Source: Leadbetterella sp040829825 | GTDB lineage: Bacteria; Bacteroidota; Bacteroidia; Cytophagales; Spirosomataceae | NCBI RefSeq assembly: GCF_040829825.1 | Contig: NZ_JBFOLH010000001.1 | Reading direction: 5' to 3' (one strand) | Length of the DNA stretch: 64,000 bases | Shown: one piece after another, positions 17,125 to 24,897 of the stretch | How the letters are laid out: each line of letters opens with the position of its first letter | Position numbering within the stretch: the stretch's first letter is position 1 | Position numbers and translations under genes: made by a program | Notes under the pieces: model-generated | Database searches by the model: none | What the model was told of the DNA's origin: nothing | The model's input: the letters and a program-made list of their open reading frames with translations, nothing else

Positions 17125-18067
17125 TTATATAGAAAATAAACATATTCAGACGCGCGCGTGGACCTACAGCATCGTGCTCTATGCCGTGTTGCTGCTGGGC
17201 TTATACTTTATCAAGATCGTGTATGAGCCGCCGCAGGAAGAAGTAGCTTTCGGGGTAGATCTCAATTATGGGGTAGACCTGGTGGGCTCGGGTGACATCC
17301 AGACGCTCAACAAAGCCAATGATTCGAAAAATTCGTACGACGTAAAGCCGGAGGCCGGTCCGAAAGCCAATGTAAAGGCTACGCCCATACCCAGCAAGCC
17401 CAAGCCCGAAACGCAGAAATCGGTAGCCAAAGCCACTCCGGCCAAGGTGCTCACCGCTGACGAAGATACCAAAGTAACGGTAAAAGAGCCGGTAGAAAAG
17501 AGCAAGCCGGCTGCAAAACCGGCCGCTGAAACCTCGAAAGCCACCCCGGAGAAAACCACGCCGGCACCGGTGTCGCCGCCACGTACCGTAGATAACAGCT
17601 CTATCATGAAGAAATCATCCGGGTCAGGCGGAACCACGGGTTCTAACGGAACCGTAGGTACCCGCGATGGCGTGGGTGGAAATAACAACGGCGACGGGAA
17701 ACCGGGAGAAGTGGGTGATAAAGGCGATCCGCGCGGTACTCCTGACGGCAAGAGCCTGTACGGCAATCCCGGGAAGGGAGGTTCAGGCAGCGGTACCTCG
17801 GTCAGTATTTCAGGCTGGCGTAATAAGGGCAACCTGAATATCAGCAAAGACAACTCCAGCGAAACCGGCACCATTGTATTTGATGTGGTCATCAATGACT
17901 TCGGTGATGTGATCAATATCAAAAACAGGCCTACGTCGCTGAGCCCGTCTGTAGTAAGTTATTACCGGGAGCAGATCCGTTCCAAGCTTAAATCTACCTT
18001 GCAGGCAGAAGGAACACCCCCAAGCCGCTCGTCTGGAACCATTACCATCAGAATCACCAGAGGCTAG
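17117..18067 (+). CDS. TonB-like energy-transducer protein
   Basis: 316 residues from the ATG at 17117 (MDNYIENKH), which overlaps the previous stop; an in-frame ATG at 17081 lies inside the upstream gene and is unlikely. One N-terminal membrane helix (about 16-36, SIVLYAVLLLGLYFIKIVY) is followed by a Lys/Pro/Thr-rich periplasmic linker (about 80-165) and a Gly-rich stretch (about 175-235). The compact C-terminal domain (TGTIVFDVVINDFGDVINIK, about 255-315) resembles TonB C-terminal domains. No exbB or exbD is adjacent, so it may use a distant ExbBD or work in a structural role. It precedes folC by 2 bp; tonB-like genes before folC are common in this phylum. Confidence 0.8.
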   Translation: MDNYIENKHIQTRAWTYSIVLYAVLLLGLYFIKIVYEPPQEEVAFGVDLNYGVDLVGSGDIQTLNKANDSKNSYDVKPEAGPKANVKATPIPSKPKPETQKSVAKATPAKVLTADEDTKVTVKEPVEKSKPAAKPAAETSKATPEKTTPAPVSPPRTVDNSSIMKKSSGSGGTTGSNGTVGTRDGVGGNNNGDGKPGEVGDKGDPRGTPDGKSLYGNPGKGGSGSGTSVSISGWRNKGNLNISKDNSSETGTIVFDVVINDFGDVINIKNRPTSLSPSVVSYYREQIRSKLKSTLQAEGTPPSRSSGTITIRITRG

Positions 18068-18069
18068 CC

Positions 18070-19365
18070 ATGACCTACCAGGAAACCGTTGACTATCTGT
18101 ATAGTCAACTTCCCACTTTTCAGAAGATCGGGAAAAAAGCCATCCGGCCCAGGCTGACCAACATTACCCGCCTTTGTGAAATACTGGGAAATCCCCAGGA
18201 CAATTTCAAAAGCATTCATGTGGCCGGCACCAACGGTAAGGGCAGCAGTTCCCATTTCCTGGCTTCTATACTGATGGAAGCCGGTTATAAAACAGGCCTT
18301 TACACGTCTCCGCATTTAAAAGACTACCGAGAACGGTTCCGGATCAACGGAAAGCTGGTGCCTGAGAATTGCGTAATTGATTTTGTCCGTACCTATGCCC
18401 ATGAATTTCAAAATCTCAGGCCGTCATTTTTTGAGGTATCGGTAGCCCTGGCCTTCAAAACGTTTTCTGATGAAAAAGTGGATGTGGCCGTTATTGAAGT
18501 GGGATTGGGCGGCCGGCTGGATTCGACTAATATAATTAGCAATGTGGATCTTTCCCTGATCACCAATATCGGGTTTGACCATACCGATGTGCTGGGCCAC
18601 ACGCTGGATAAGATTGCCGGGGAGAAGGCCGGTATTATCAAGCCGGGTGTGCCGGTAGTGGTTTCGGAGTATCTGCCCGAAACCCGGCCGGTTTTTACGG
18701 AAACAGCGGCCCGGCAGGGCGCTCCCCTGTACTTTGCGCAGGACGAATGGCTCACTGAGGCGGGAGAAGAAACCGTAGATCATCTTCACGTAAAGCTGGT
18801 TAACCGGAAAGACGGGCGGACCTATACGCTGCGCTCCGGCCTGACCGGTTCTTACCAGAAAGCCAATATTACAGGAGTAACCGAAGCTGTGGAGCAGCTG
18901 CGTAAAAAAGGCTATGCTATCAGTGATGAGGCATTCGGGCTGGGGGTGGATAAGGTAATTGTCAATACAGGCTTAAAAGGGCGCTGGCAGATCCTGGGTA
19001 AACAGCCGCTGATGATCTGTGATACCGGCCATAACGACCAGGCGTTCCGGATCACCCTGAACCGCATACAGCGCGAGCCGCACCGGCAATTGTACTTTAT
19101 CCTGGGCTTTGTACAGGACAAGGATATCACCAACCTGAGCGGATATATACCGGAAGGGGCTATTGTATACCTCTGCGAATTTGACTCCTTCAGGGCCCGG
19201 AAGAAGGAGCATCTCCGGCAATTGGAATTTAAAAAAGCTAAAGAAATTAGCATTTTTGATAATGTCAACCAGGCGATTGAGAAAGCCCGGCAGGAAGCCG
19301 GTGCTGAGGATATTATTTTTATCGGGGGCAGCACCTACCTGGTAGCAGAAATAAACGATTTATAG
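18070..19365 (+). CDS. folC: Folylpolyglutamate synthase / dihydrofolate synthase
   Basis: 431 residues of the Mur-ligase-like FolC family, which adds glutamate to dihydropteroate and reduced folates. The ATP-binding P-loop GTNGKGSSSHF lies near residues 57-67, the omega-loop TSPHLKDYRERFRING near 79-94, and VGLGGRLDSTNI near 143-154. Further Mur-type motifs are GFDHTDVLGHTLDKIAGEKAGI and CDTGHND. The ATG at 18070 lies 2 bp after the TonB-like stop. The product supplies polyglutamylated folate for thyA and metH, both in this window. Confidence 0.95.
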   Translation: MTYQETVDYLYSQLPTFQKIGKKAIRPRLTNITRLCEILGNPQDNFKSIHVAGTNGKGSSSHFLASILMEAGYKTGLYTSPHLKDYRERFRINGKLVPENCVIDFVRTYAHEFQNLRPSFFEVSVALAFKTFSDEKVDVAVIEVGLGGRLDSTNIISNVDLSLITNIGFDHTDVLGHTLDKIAGEKAGIIKPGVPVVVSEYLPETRPVFTETAARQGAPLYFAQDEWLTEAGEETVDHLHVKLVNRKDGRTYTLRSGLTGSYQKANITGVTEAVEQLRKKGYAISDEAFGLGVDKVIVNTGLKGRWQILGKQPLMICDTGHNDQAFRITLNRIQREPHRQLYFILGFVQDKDITNLSGYIPEGAIVYLCEFDSFRARKKEHLRQLEFKKAKEISIFDNVNQAIEKARQEAGAEDIIFIGGSTYLVAEINDL

Positions 19366-19368
19366 AAC

Positions 19369-20037
19369 GTGTCAAGAAGAAAATTAAGCAGGTTCCGGCA
19401 CAATGCAGAGGCCGGCAATGTGATAGAACGCGGTAAAGAGCTCTACACAACGATCAAAGGAAAATGGAATGAGGTGTATTTTAAGAACAAGAATCCACTT
19501 GTGCTGGAGCTGGCCTGCGGTAAGGGTGAATACACCGTGGGACTGGGCAGCCGCTTACCGGAGCGTAATTTCATTGGTATCGACATCAAGGGCGACCGGA
19601 TAGCCCGGGGAAGCGCCCGGGCCGGTGAGCTGGCCCTGAAAAACGTGGCTTTTCTGCGTACGGGTATCCAGTTTCTCGATGAATTTTTTGAAGAAAATGA
19701 GGTGTCGGAGATCTGGCTGGTTCATCCTGATCCGCAACCCCGCGACAAAGAAGAAAAGCGGCGGCTGACCAATACGCGATTCCTGAACCTGTACAAAACC
19801 TACCTGAAAGACGGCGGGATATTCCATTTGAAAACCGATAGCCGTTTTTTGTTCGATTACTCGCTGGAGGTCATGAAAAGTGACCCGGAATTTGAGATCC
19901 TGGACGCTACCACGGACTTATACAATTCACCCTTAATGGAAGGTCATTTCGAGATTGTAACGCATTATGAGCGCTTTTTTACGGAGCGGGGGGCCACCAT
20001 TAATTACCTGAAGGCCCGGTTACATAAGAAAAAGTAG
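19369..20037 (+). CDS. trmB: tRNA (guanine46-N7)-methyltransferase
   Basis: 222 residues, a Rossmann-fold SAM enzyme that makes m7G46 in the tRNA variable loop. Visible motifs are SAM-binding LELACGKGEYTVGLG (about 45-59), FIGIDIKGDRIARG, and the family signature LVHPDPQPRDKEEKRRLT (about 122-139) followed by LKDGGIFHLKTDS. It starts with GTG at 19369, 3 bp after the folC stop. Its own stop codon lies at the edge of an R3 repeat. Confidence 0.95.
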   Translation: MSRRKLSRFRHNAEAGNVIERGKELYTTIKGKWNEVYFKNKNPLVLELACGKGEYTVGLGSRLPERNFIGIDIKGDRIARGSARAGELALKNVAFLRTGIQFLDEFFEENEVSEIWLVHPDPQPRDKEEKRRLTNTRFLNLYKTYLKDGGIFHLKTDSRFLFDYSLEVMKSDPEFEILDATTDLYNSPLMEGHFEIVTHYERFFTERGATINYLKARLHKKK

Positions 20038-20097
20038 CTATCAGCTATCAGCTAATATAGAAAACTTAAATTTCTTCTATTGAGCTAATAGCTGATA
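20036..20097. repeat. Hairpin repeat (family R3) between trmB and gap
   Basis: AGCTATCAGCTATCAGCTAA on the left pairs imperfectly with GAGCTAATAGCTGATAT on the right around an AT-rich loop. It fills the gap between the convergent trmB and gap genes, where a bidirectional terminator would be expected. Confidence 0.8.
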
Positions 20098-20111
20098 TAA
20101 TTCGCTTTCTA

Positions 20112-21125
20112 TTACTTAGAAATCAATTCTGCGAAATATTTCACCGTTCTTACCAATTGAGAAACGTATGACATTTCGTTATCGTACCACGATACGGTTC
20201 TTACGAGCTGGGTATCGCCTACGCTCTGAACGCGGGTTTGAGTGGCATCGTAAAGCGATCCGAAATGCATGCCGATGATATCGCTGCTCACAATTTCGTC
20301 TTCTGTGTAACCGAAGCTTTCGTTGGCTGCAGCCTTCATAGCGTCGTTCAGCTCTTCTACGGTCACTTTCTTACCCAGGATAACGGTAAGCTCGGTCAGT
20401 GATCCGGTAAGGGTAGGTACACGCTGAGCTGAGCCGTCCAGCTTGCCTTTCAGGCCGGGAAGCACCAGGCCGATGGCTTTGGCTGCGCCTGTGCTGTTGG
20501 GAACGATGTTCTGCGCAGCAGCTCTTGCTCTTCTCAGATCGCCTTTCGGATGCGGTGCATCCTGTGTATTCTGGTCGTTGGTATAGGCGTGAACCGTGGT
20601 CATCAGACCGTTAACGATACCGAATTTCTCATCCAGTACCTGGGCCATGGGAGCCAGGCAGTTGGTGGTGCAGGAAGCACAGCTGATGATGGTTTCCGAA
20701 CCGTCAAGAATCTGGTGGTTAACGTTGAATACAATGGTTTTCAGGTCTCCGGTAGCAGGAGCAGAAATCACTACTTTTTTCGCCCCGGCCGTGATGTGTG
20801 CTTTTGCTTTTTCGGCATCGGCAAAGAACCCGGTACATTCCAGCACCACATCCACATCGTGGTTGCCCCATGGAATCTGGGCCGGATCTTTCTGTGCATA
20901 AATATTAATGGTATCTCCGTCTACGATTATTGAGTTGTCGGTAGATTCCACGGTACCGTTGAATCTGCCGTGTGCCGTATCATATTTTAACAGATGCGCC
21001 AGAACTTTGGGGCTGGTAAGATCGTTAATCGCTACCACATCAATACCTTGCATGTTGTAAATCTGACGATAAACAAGACGTCCGATTCTGCCGAATCCGT
21101 TAATCGCAACTTTAATTTCTCTCAT
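20112..21125 (-). CDS. gap: Glyceraldehyde-3-phosphate dehydrogenase, type I
   Basis: 337 residues, the usual length. NAD-binding AINGFGRIGRLVYRQ is at the N-terminus, the catalytic Cys152 lies in SCASCTTNCLAP, and the C-terminal SWYDNEMSYVSQLVRTVKY is typical. It converts glyceraldehyde 3-phosphate, NAD and phosphate to 1,3-bisphosphoglycerate in cytoplasmic glycolysis or gluconeogenesis. It is monocistronic, with its own -7 box at 21149-21156, and convergent with trmB. Confidence 0.97.
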   Translation of the reverse strand: MREIKVAINGFGRIGRLVYRQIYNMQGIDVVAINDLTSPKVLAHLLKYDTAHGRFNGTVESTDNSIIVDGDTINIYAQKDPAQIPWGNHDVDVVLECTGFFADAEKAKAHITAGAKKVVISAPATGDLKTIVFNVNHQILDGSETIISCASCTTNCLAPMAQVLDEKFGIVNGLMTTVHAYTNDQNTQDAPHPKGDLRRARAAAQNIVPNSTGAAKAIGLVLPGLKGKLDGSAQRVPTLTGSLTELTVILGKKVTVEELNDAMKAAANESFGYTEDEIVSSDIIGMHFGSLYDATQTRVQSVGDTQLVRTVSWYDNEMSYVSQLVRTVKYFAELISK

Positions 21126-21148
21126 TTGATTATGTCGTTAAGTTTCTG

Positions 21149-21156
21149 CAAAGTTA
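21149..21156 (-). promoter_or_regulatory. -7 box of the gap promoter
   Basis: TAACTTTG followed by CAG on the minus strand, an exact TAnnTTTG match 23 bp before the gap ATG. No clear TTG is seen at -33. Confidence 0.6.
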
Positions 21157-21443
21157 GCATTTTTCTGGTTAAACAGGATGTTGATTTTGATGTAATTTAT
21201 ACCGGAATAAGGGGAGAAGCAAAGACTAATTAAAATAGCATATTACTTTTTATTACCACAAGCAGCAGATTTGATTAACTTTACAGCACCGCTTGTAAAA
21301 CAGAATAATATTCGGCCATAAAAAGTACAAGACGGAAATAGGAGGGAAGGGGTAGAGGAATAATCCTATTGTAGACAAAACCAGTATTTTATAGTTGAAT
21401 AGTAACAGTATAAGTAAATAAAGTAAATATCAATAATATTCAA
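21157..21443. other. gap-dapD divergent spacer
   Basis: AT-rich spacer between divergent genes. A weak plus-strand promoter candidate for dapD is TTG at 21369-21371 and TATAGTTG at 21390-21397 (one mismatch, 18-bp spacer). No ORF, RNA or repeat is seen. Confidence 0.4.
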
Positions 21444-22253
21444 ATGGAGCAGATTATTTCAGCCGCCTGGGAAAACCGGGAATTACTTAAGGAAAAGGAA
21501 ACGGTAGAAGCCATAGAAAAGGCTATTGCTATGGTAGATGCCGGTGAGCTCAGGGTTGCTAATATGGATAGTAACGGAGAGTGGAAAACTAATGAATGGG
21601 TCAAAAAAGCGATTATCCTTTATTTCCCTTTGCGGAAAATGGAAAAAATGGAGGCGGGAATCTTCGAATATCACGATAAAATGCAATTAAAGGGCAATTA
21701 TGAAAAATTGGGTGTACGGGTGGTTCCGCCGGCAGTAGTGCGGTATGGCGCTTATATTGCCCCGGGTGCTATCCTGATGCCGAGCTATGTGAATATAGGA
21801 GCTTATGTGGATTCGGGCACTATGGTAGATACCTGGGCCACGGTGGGCAGCTGTGCCCAGATCGGCAAAGATGTGCACCTGAGCGGTGGTGTGGGCATCG
21901 GTGGCGTGCTTGAGCCGGCCCAGGCATCACCGGTCATTGTGGAAGACGGCGCCTTTATCGGTTCACGCTGTATTGTGGTGGAAGGAGCGCACATCGGGAA
22001 ACGGGCCGTGCTGGGTGCAGGAGTTACCATTACCGGTAGTTCTAAAATTATCGATGTGACGGGTCCGGAGCCTGTACAATACACGGGTTATGTGCCCGAA
22101 AACTCAGTGGTTATCCCGGGTACGATCAACAAATCATTCCCTGCGGGCGAATACGGTGTGCCCTGTGCGCTGATTATTGGTAAGAGAAAGGCCAGCACGG
22201 ATCTGAAGACTTCGTTGAATGAGGCGTTGCGGGAGAATAATGTGACTGTGTAA
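21444..22253 (+). CDS. dapD: 2,3,4,5-tetrahydropyridine-2,6-dicarboxylate N-succinyltransferase
   Basis: 269 residues, the family length. An N-terminal helical domain (MEQIISAAWENRELL) is followed by a left-handed parallel beta-helix of hexapeptide repeats (about 105-215: GAYIAPGAILMPSYVNIGAY, VGIGGVLEPAQASPV). It transfers succinyl from succinyl-CoA to tetrahydrodipicolinate, showing that this organism uses the succinylase branch of lysine/diaminopimelate synthesis, downstream of dapB (8705). It has its own terminator (22302-22334). Confidence 0.96.
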   Translation: MEQIISAAWENRELLKEKETVEAIEKAIAMVDAGELRVANMDSNGEWKTNEWVKKAIILYFPLRKMEKMEAGIFEYHDKMQLKGNYEKLGVRVVPPAVVRYGAYIAPGAILMPSYVNIGAYVDSGTMVDTWATVGSCAQIGKDVHLSGGVGIGGVLEPAQASPVIVEDGAFIGSRCIVVEGAHIGKRAVLGAGVTITGSSKIIDVTGPEPVQYTGYVPENSVVIPGTINKSFPAGEYGVPCALIIGKRKASTDLKTSLNEALRENNVTV

Positions 22254-22294
22254 CCATAAAAAAATACTTCTATGCCTCATATGCCTTATATGGT
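22252..22294. repeat. Hairpin repeat (family R5), ATATAAGGCATAT type
   Basis: Starts at the dapD stop codon. The left ACCATA pairs with TATGGT at the right end, and the minus strand reads ACCATATAAGGCATATGAGG. The copy at 35627-35675 shares ATATAAGGCATAT. Confidence 0.6.
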
Positions 22295-22301
22295 AAAAAA
22301 T

Positions 22302-22334
22302 AAAAAGGGCCCTGGAAATTTCCGGGGCCTTTTT
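22302..22334 (+). terminator. Rho-independent terminator of dapD
   Basis: AAAAAGGGCCCTGGAAA pairs with TTTCCGGGGCCTTTTT (one bulge), with the stem running into a T-run. It lies 48 bp after the dapD stop. Confidence 0.88.
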
Positions 22335-22764
22335 GATTAAAATGGATTCTTAAACCTATATATTTTTTATCAGGAAAGCCTAGATCTGAATACATGGAGT
22401 TGTCTAAACAAAAATGTGATCAGGCAACTCCATGTGTAGTATAAGGAAAGCACGTAAGTTATTTATTTCAGCACGTAAGCCGGTCATCCCCGACTTCACA
22501 TTGCAAATGTAAACCATAAAGAATTGTAATTCCAAACACCCGGGTATAATTATTTTGGATAATTATATATAGCCATATGTCTTCTTATTGGAATAATACA
22601 AAATACTATTTATTAAACAGTTACAATTAATTATCTATAAATATATCTAAAATTAACAATTGTAAATTATCTAATTACAAATGAAAATTTTATAAATAAC
22701 TTTTGTAAATCAGGAAATACTATTGTTACTTTGAATAATTTTCAAATGTTATTTCCCGGTTAGA
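22335..22764. promoter_or_regulatory. Long AT-rich leader before the XRE regulator, with repeated motifs
   Basis: 430 bp without an ORF. It contains an 11-bp perfect inverted repeat ACATGGAGTTG (22392-22402 with 22425-22435) and a direct repeat of AGCACGTAAG (22449 and 22470, exactly 21 bp apart). TTGTAA or its complement occurs five times (22524, 22621, 22660, 22675, 22703), two of them forming a 21-bp near-palindrome at 22660-22680. A promoter candidate is TTG 22703-22705 and TTACTTTG 22726-22733 (20-bp spacer). TTGTAA overlaps the -33 box, so autoregulation by the XRE protein is possible. Confidence 0.5.
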
Positions 22765-23175
22765 ATGTCTTCATTACGAGATAAAATAGAAGCACTGATC
22801 CTGGGCCTGGAGCTCAGCTCTACACGGTTTGCTGATGTAATAGGCGTTAAACGGCCTATTATAAGCCATATCCTGACGGAAAGGAACAAACCCAGCCTCG
22901 ATATTATTCAGAAGATTGTAGAGCGGTTTCCGGAGCTGGAATACAATTGGATTGGTGACGACCAGGACCTGGATCCGGAAGTAATCAGGACTATTAAGGA
23001 AAACAACGACTTTTCTGCTTCCGCACGAGAATCGAATGGTTCGGGCACTGAGGCAGGCGAGCCGGAAATACTCCATTCTCAGGCCGAACCCAAACCCGGA
23101 CGGGTTCTCACCAAAGTCATGTTTTTCTATTCGGACGATACCTTTAAAGTCTATAGCCCGGAAGCATTTTCTTAA
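22765..23175 (+). CDS. XRE-family helix-turn-helix regulator
   Basis: 136 residues. The N-terminal Cro/CI-type HTH spans about residues 5-65 (SSTRFADVIGVKRPIISHIL, then ERNKPSLDIIQKIVERFPEL). A low-complexity linker (about 85-110) leads to a short C-terminal motif (RVLTKVMFFYSDDTFKVYSP) that I recognise from other Bacteroidota XRE proteins, probably a small oligomerisation or sensing tail. It stands alone after an unusually long AT-rich leader with repeated TTGTAA motifs. Target genes are unknown. Confidence 0.85.
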   Translation: MSSLRDKIEALILGLELSSTRFADVIGVKRPIISHILTERNKPSLDIIQKIVERFPELEYNWIGDDQDLDPEVIRTIKENNDFSASARESNGSGTEAGEPEILHSQAEPKPGRVLTKVMFFYSDDTFKVYSPEAFS

Positions 23176-23400
23176 CCCGGGCTTACCGGAGCTTTTCTAT
23201 TTACCGGGGATGGTTGTTTCCATGAATGGAGTTTATTTAAGGCCTGTGGGGCTTCCCCAGGGTCTGCAATACTATTGTTGTATAATTAATATTATGTTAA
23301 ATAAAGATTCCTGTGTTTTCATGAATGCCTGGAATGCCTTACCAATCCTCTCACCGATCTCCGTGATCGGCAGAGATAAAGTGATTGTGCGGTGATAATA

Positions 23401-23445
23401 AAAAAAAAACAGGGCTGCGTTCTCAGAACGCAGCCCTGTTTATAT
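23401..23445. terminator. Bidirectional terminator
   Basis: AAACAGGGCTGCGTTCT (23407-23423) is perfectly complementary to 23425-23441. It has an A-run before and a T-rich end after, so it can act on both strands. It lies 19 bp beyond the stop of the minus-strand TPR gene. The 225 bp between the XRE gene and this site hold nothing I can name. Confidence 0.92.
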
Positions 23446-23459
23446 CCGTTTCTCTATTC

Positions 23460-24869
23460 TTATTTACATTGTTCCAGGATTCTCTCCAGGTTGGAAAGGC
23501 TTTCTTTCACTATGTCATCATCGGGCTTCAGTTTGGAAGCTCTTTCAAAGAACGGTTTTGAGGTCAAAAACTTGGCACAGGCTTTGTCTTCAATGGCCTT
23601 ACCTTCTTTCCTGTACGTAGCGATATCCATATAGTCTACGATTTTCTTGATCTCTACGCCCTCGTTGTAGTTCAATACGGCCAGGTTGTAAAGCGCTTCG
23701 TAGCTGTTAGGATCTTTTTCGAGTACTTTGTGATACGTTTCAGAAGCTTTGTCTTTTGCTTCTTTTTGCTGGGCGGCCAGCTTTTCAGCTTTGGCATTTA
23801 ATTCGGTATTGCCCGCTGCAGCTGATTTTTTCTGCTGGATCTCGCTGATCAGTGAAGCTATACCCTTTTCGATATCTGCTTTCTGCTCGGTGATTTCGGT
23901 AAGACGTTTCTTGGTAGCAGCCGCTGTTTTCGGTTCTTTTTTCAGCTTGGCGTTCAACGAAGCGATCTCCGAATCATAAGCGGCCAGCTTATCCTGCTCA
24001 GCCAGTAATTTCTTATCCAGCTTTTCAGTATTGCTTTCTGCCAGCTTATCCTGGATTTTATTCAGCTCATTGCCCATTTCCTGTGCCTTGGAGTCATAAA
24101 TCAGACCCAGGTTGGTCAGGTTGATCAGGTTGCTCGGATCTTTCTTCACCAGCACTTCGAGGTCGGCAATGGCCTTGTCAATATTGTTGGAAGCCAGGTA
24201 AACGTTGATCAGCTCGTTCGGAAGGTCTTTGTTTTCAGGGTTGACCTCCATTCCTTTTTTCAGAACGGCAGTCGCCTCGTCAAATTTCTTTTCCGATTTG
24301 TAAATCTGTGCCACACTGTAAAATACGCTGACATCTTTACCTCCGTTAGCAATAAAGCTATTCAAATGAGCAAGAGCTCCGGCGTTATTTTCCAGCAATT
24401 GCTCAGCAATACCGGCATAAAGAGCGGCAGTTGTATCTTTAGGGCTGATAGATGCACTTTTCCCAAAGAATTCGGCTGCTTTCTTGTAGTTTTTGTTATT
24501 GTAGAAGCCGGCACCCTGCATCAGGAATGCAGAAGCCAGTTCCGGACTTTTCAAAGAGGTTTCGATATCTTTTGCTTTTTTGCCTCCGGCAGCATTCTCT
24601 ATTTCCAACGCCTTTTTATAAGCATTTTCCGCTTTCATGGCGGCGGTAGAGTCATCTGTACACCTTTGTGCCAGGTTAAGATAAGAATCGCCCAGGGCTA
24701 CCCATGTAGCGCTTTTTTCCGCTTTTTTCGCATTTTCGGTATTCTTCAGATTTTTGGCTACGGCATCAGCATACCCCTTACATTCTATCGCCTGTAAAGA
24801 GGCATCCTGCTGAGCCAGCGCGGCCAGCGCTATAAAGCTGCCGAATGCGCTTAAAACTAGTTTTTTCAT
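23460..24869 (-). CDS. Periplasmic TPR protein with central coiled coil
   Basis: 469 residues with a signal peptide (MKKLVLSAFGSFIALAALAQ). TPR motifs lie at about 60-250 (YKKAAEFFGKSASISP, FDEATAVLKKGMEVNPENKD) and again at about 375-465 (ASETYHKVLEKDPNSYEALY). Between them, about 270-370, is a charged Lys/Glu/Ala-rich stretch that looks like a long coiled-coil hairpin. It follows gyrA by 28 bp on the same strand and probably shares its transcript, ending at the strong terminator at 23401. The function is unknown. Confidence 0.85.
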   Translation of the reverse strand: MKKLVLSAFGSFIALAALAQQDASLQAIECKGYADAVAKNLKNTENAKKAEKSATWVALGDSYLNLAQRCTDDSTAAMKAENAYKKALEIENAAGGKKAKDIETSLKSPELASAFLMQGAGFYNNKNYKKAAEFFGKSASISPKDTTAALYAGIAEQLLENNAGALAHLNSFIANGGKDVSVFYSVAQIYKSEKKFDEATAVLKKGMEVNPENKDLPNELINVYLASNNIDKAIADLEVLVKKDPSNLINLTNLGLIYDSKAQEMGNELNKIQDKLAESNTEKLDKKLLAEQDKLAAYDSEIASLNAKLKKEPKTAAATKKRLTEITEQKADIEKGIASLISEIQQKKSAAAGNTELNAKAEKLAAQQKEAKDKASETYHKVLEKDPNSYEALYNLAVLNYNEGVEIKKIVDYMDIATYRKEGKAIEDKACAKFLTSKPFFERASKLKPDDDIVKESLSNLERILEQCK

Positions 24870-24897
24870 TCTATGTTACGGTTTTGTTTTACGTTTT

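Noticed and set aside
23036..23395. 119-codon plus-strand frame overlapping the XRE gene end
   Set aside because: Starts inside the XRE gene in another frame, no domain, no ribosome-binding or promoter support.
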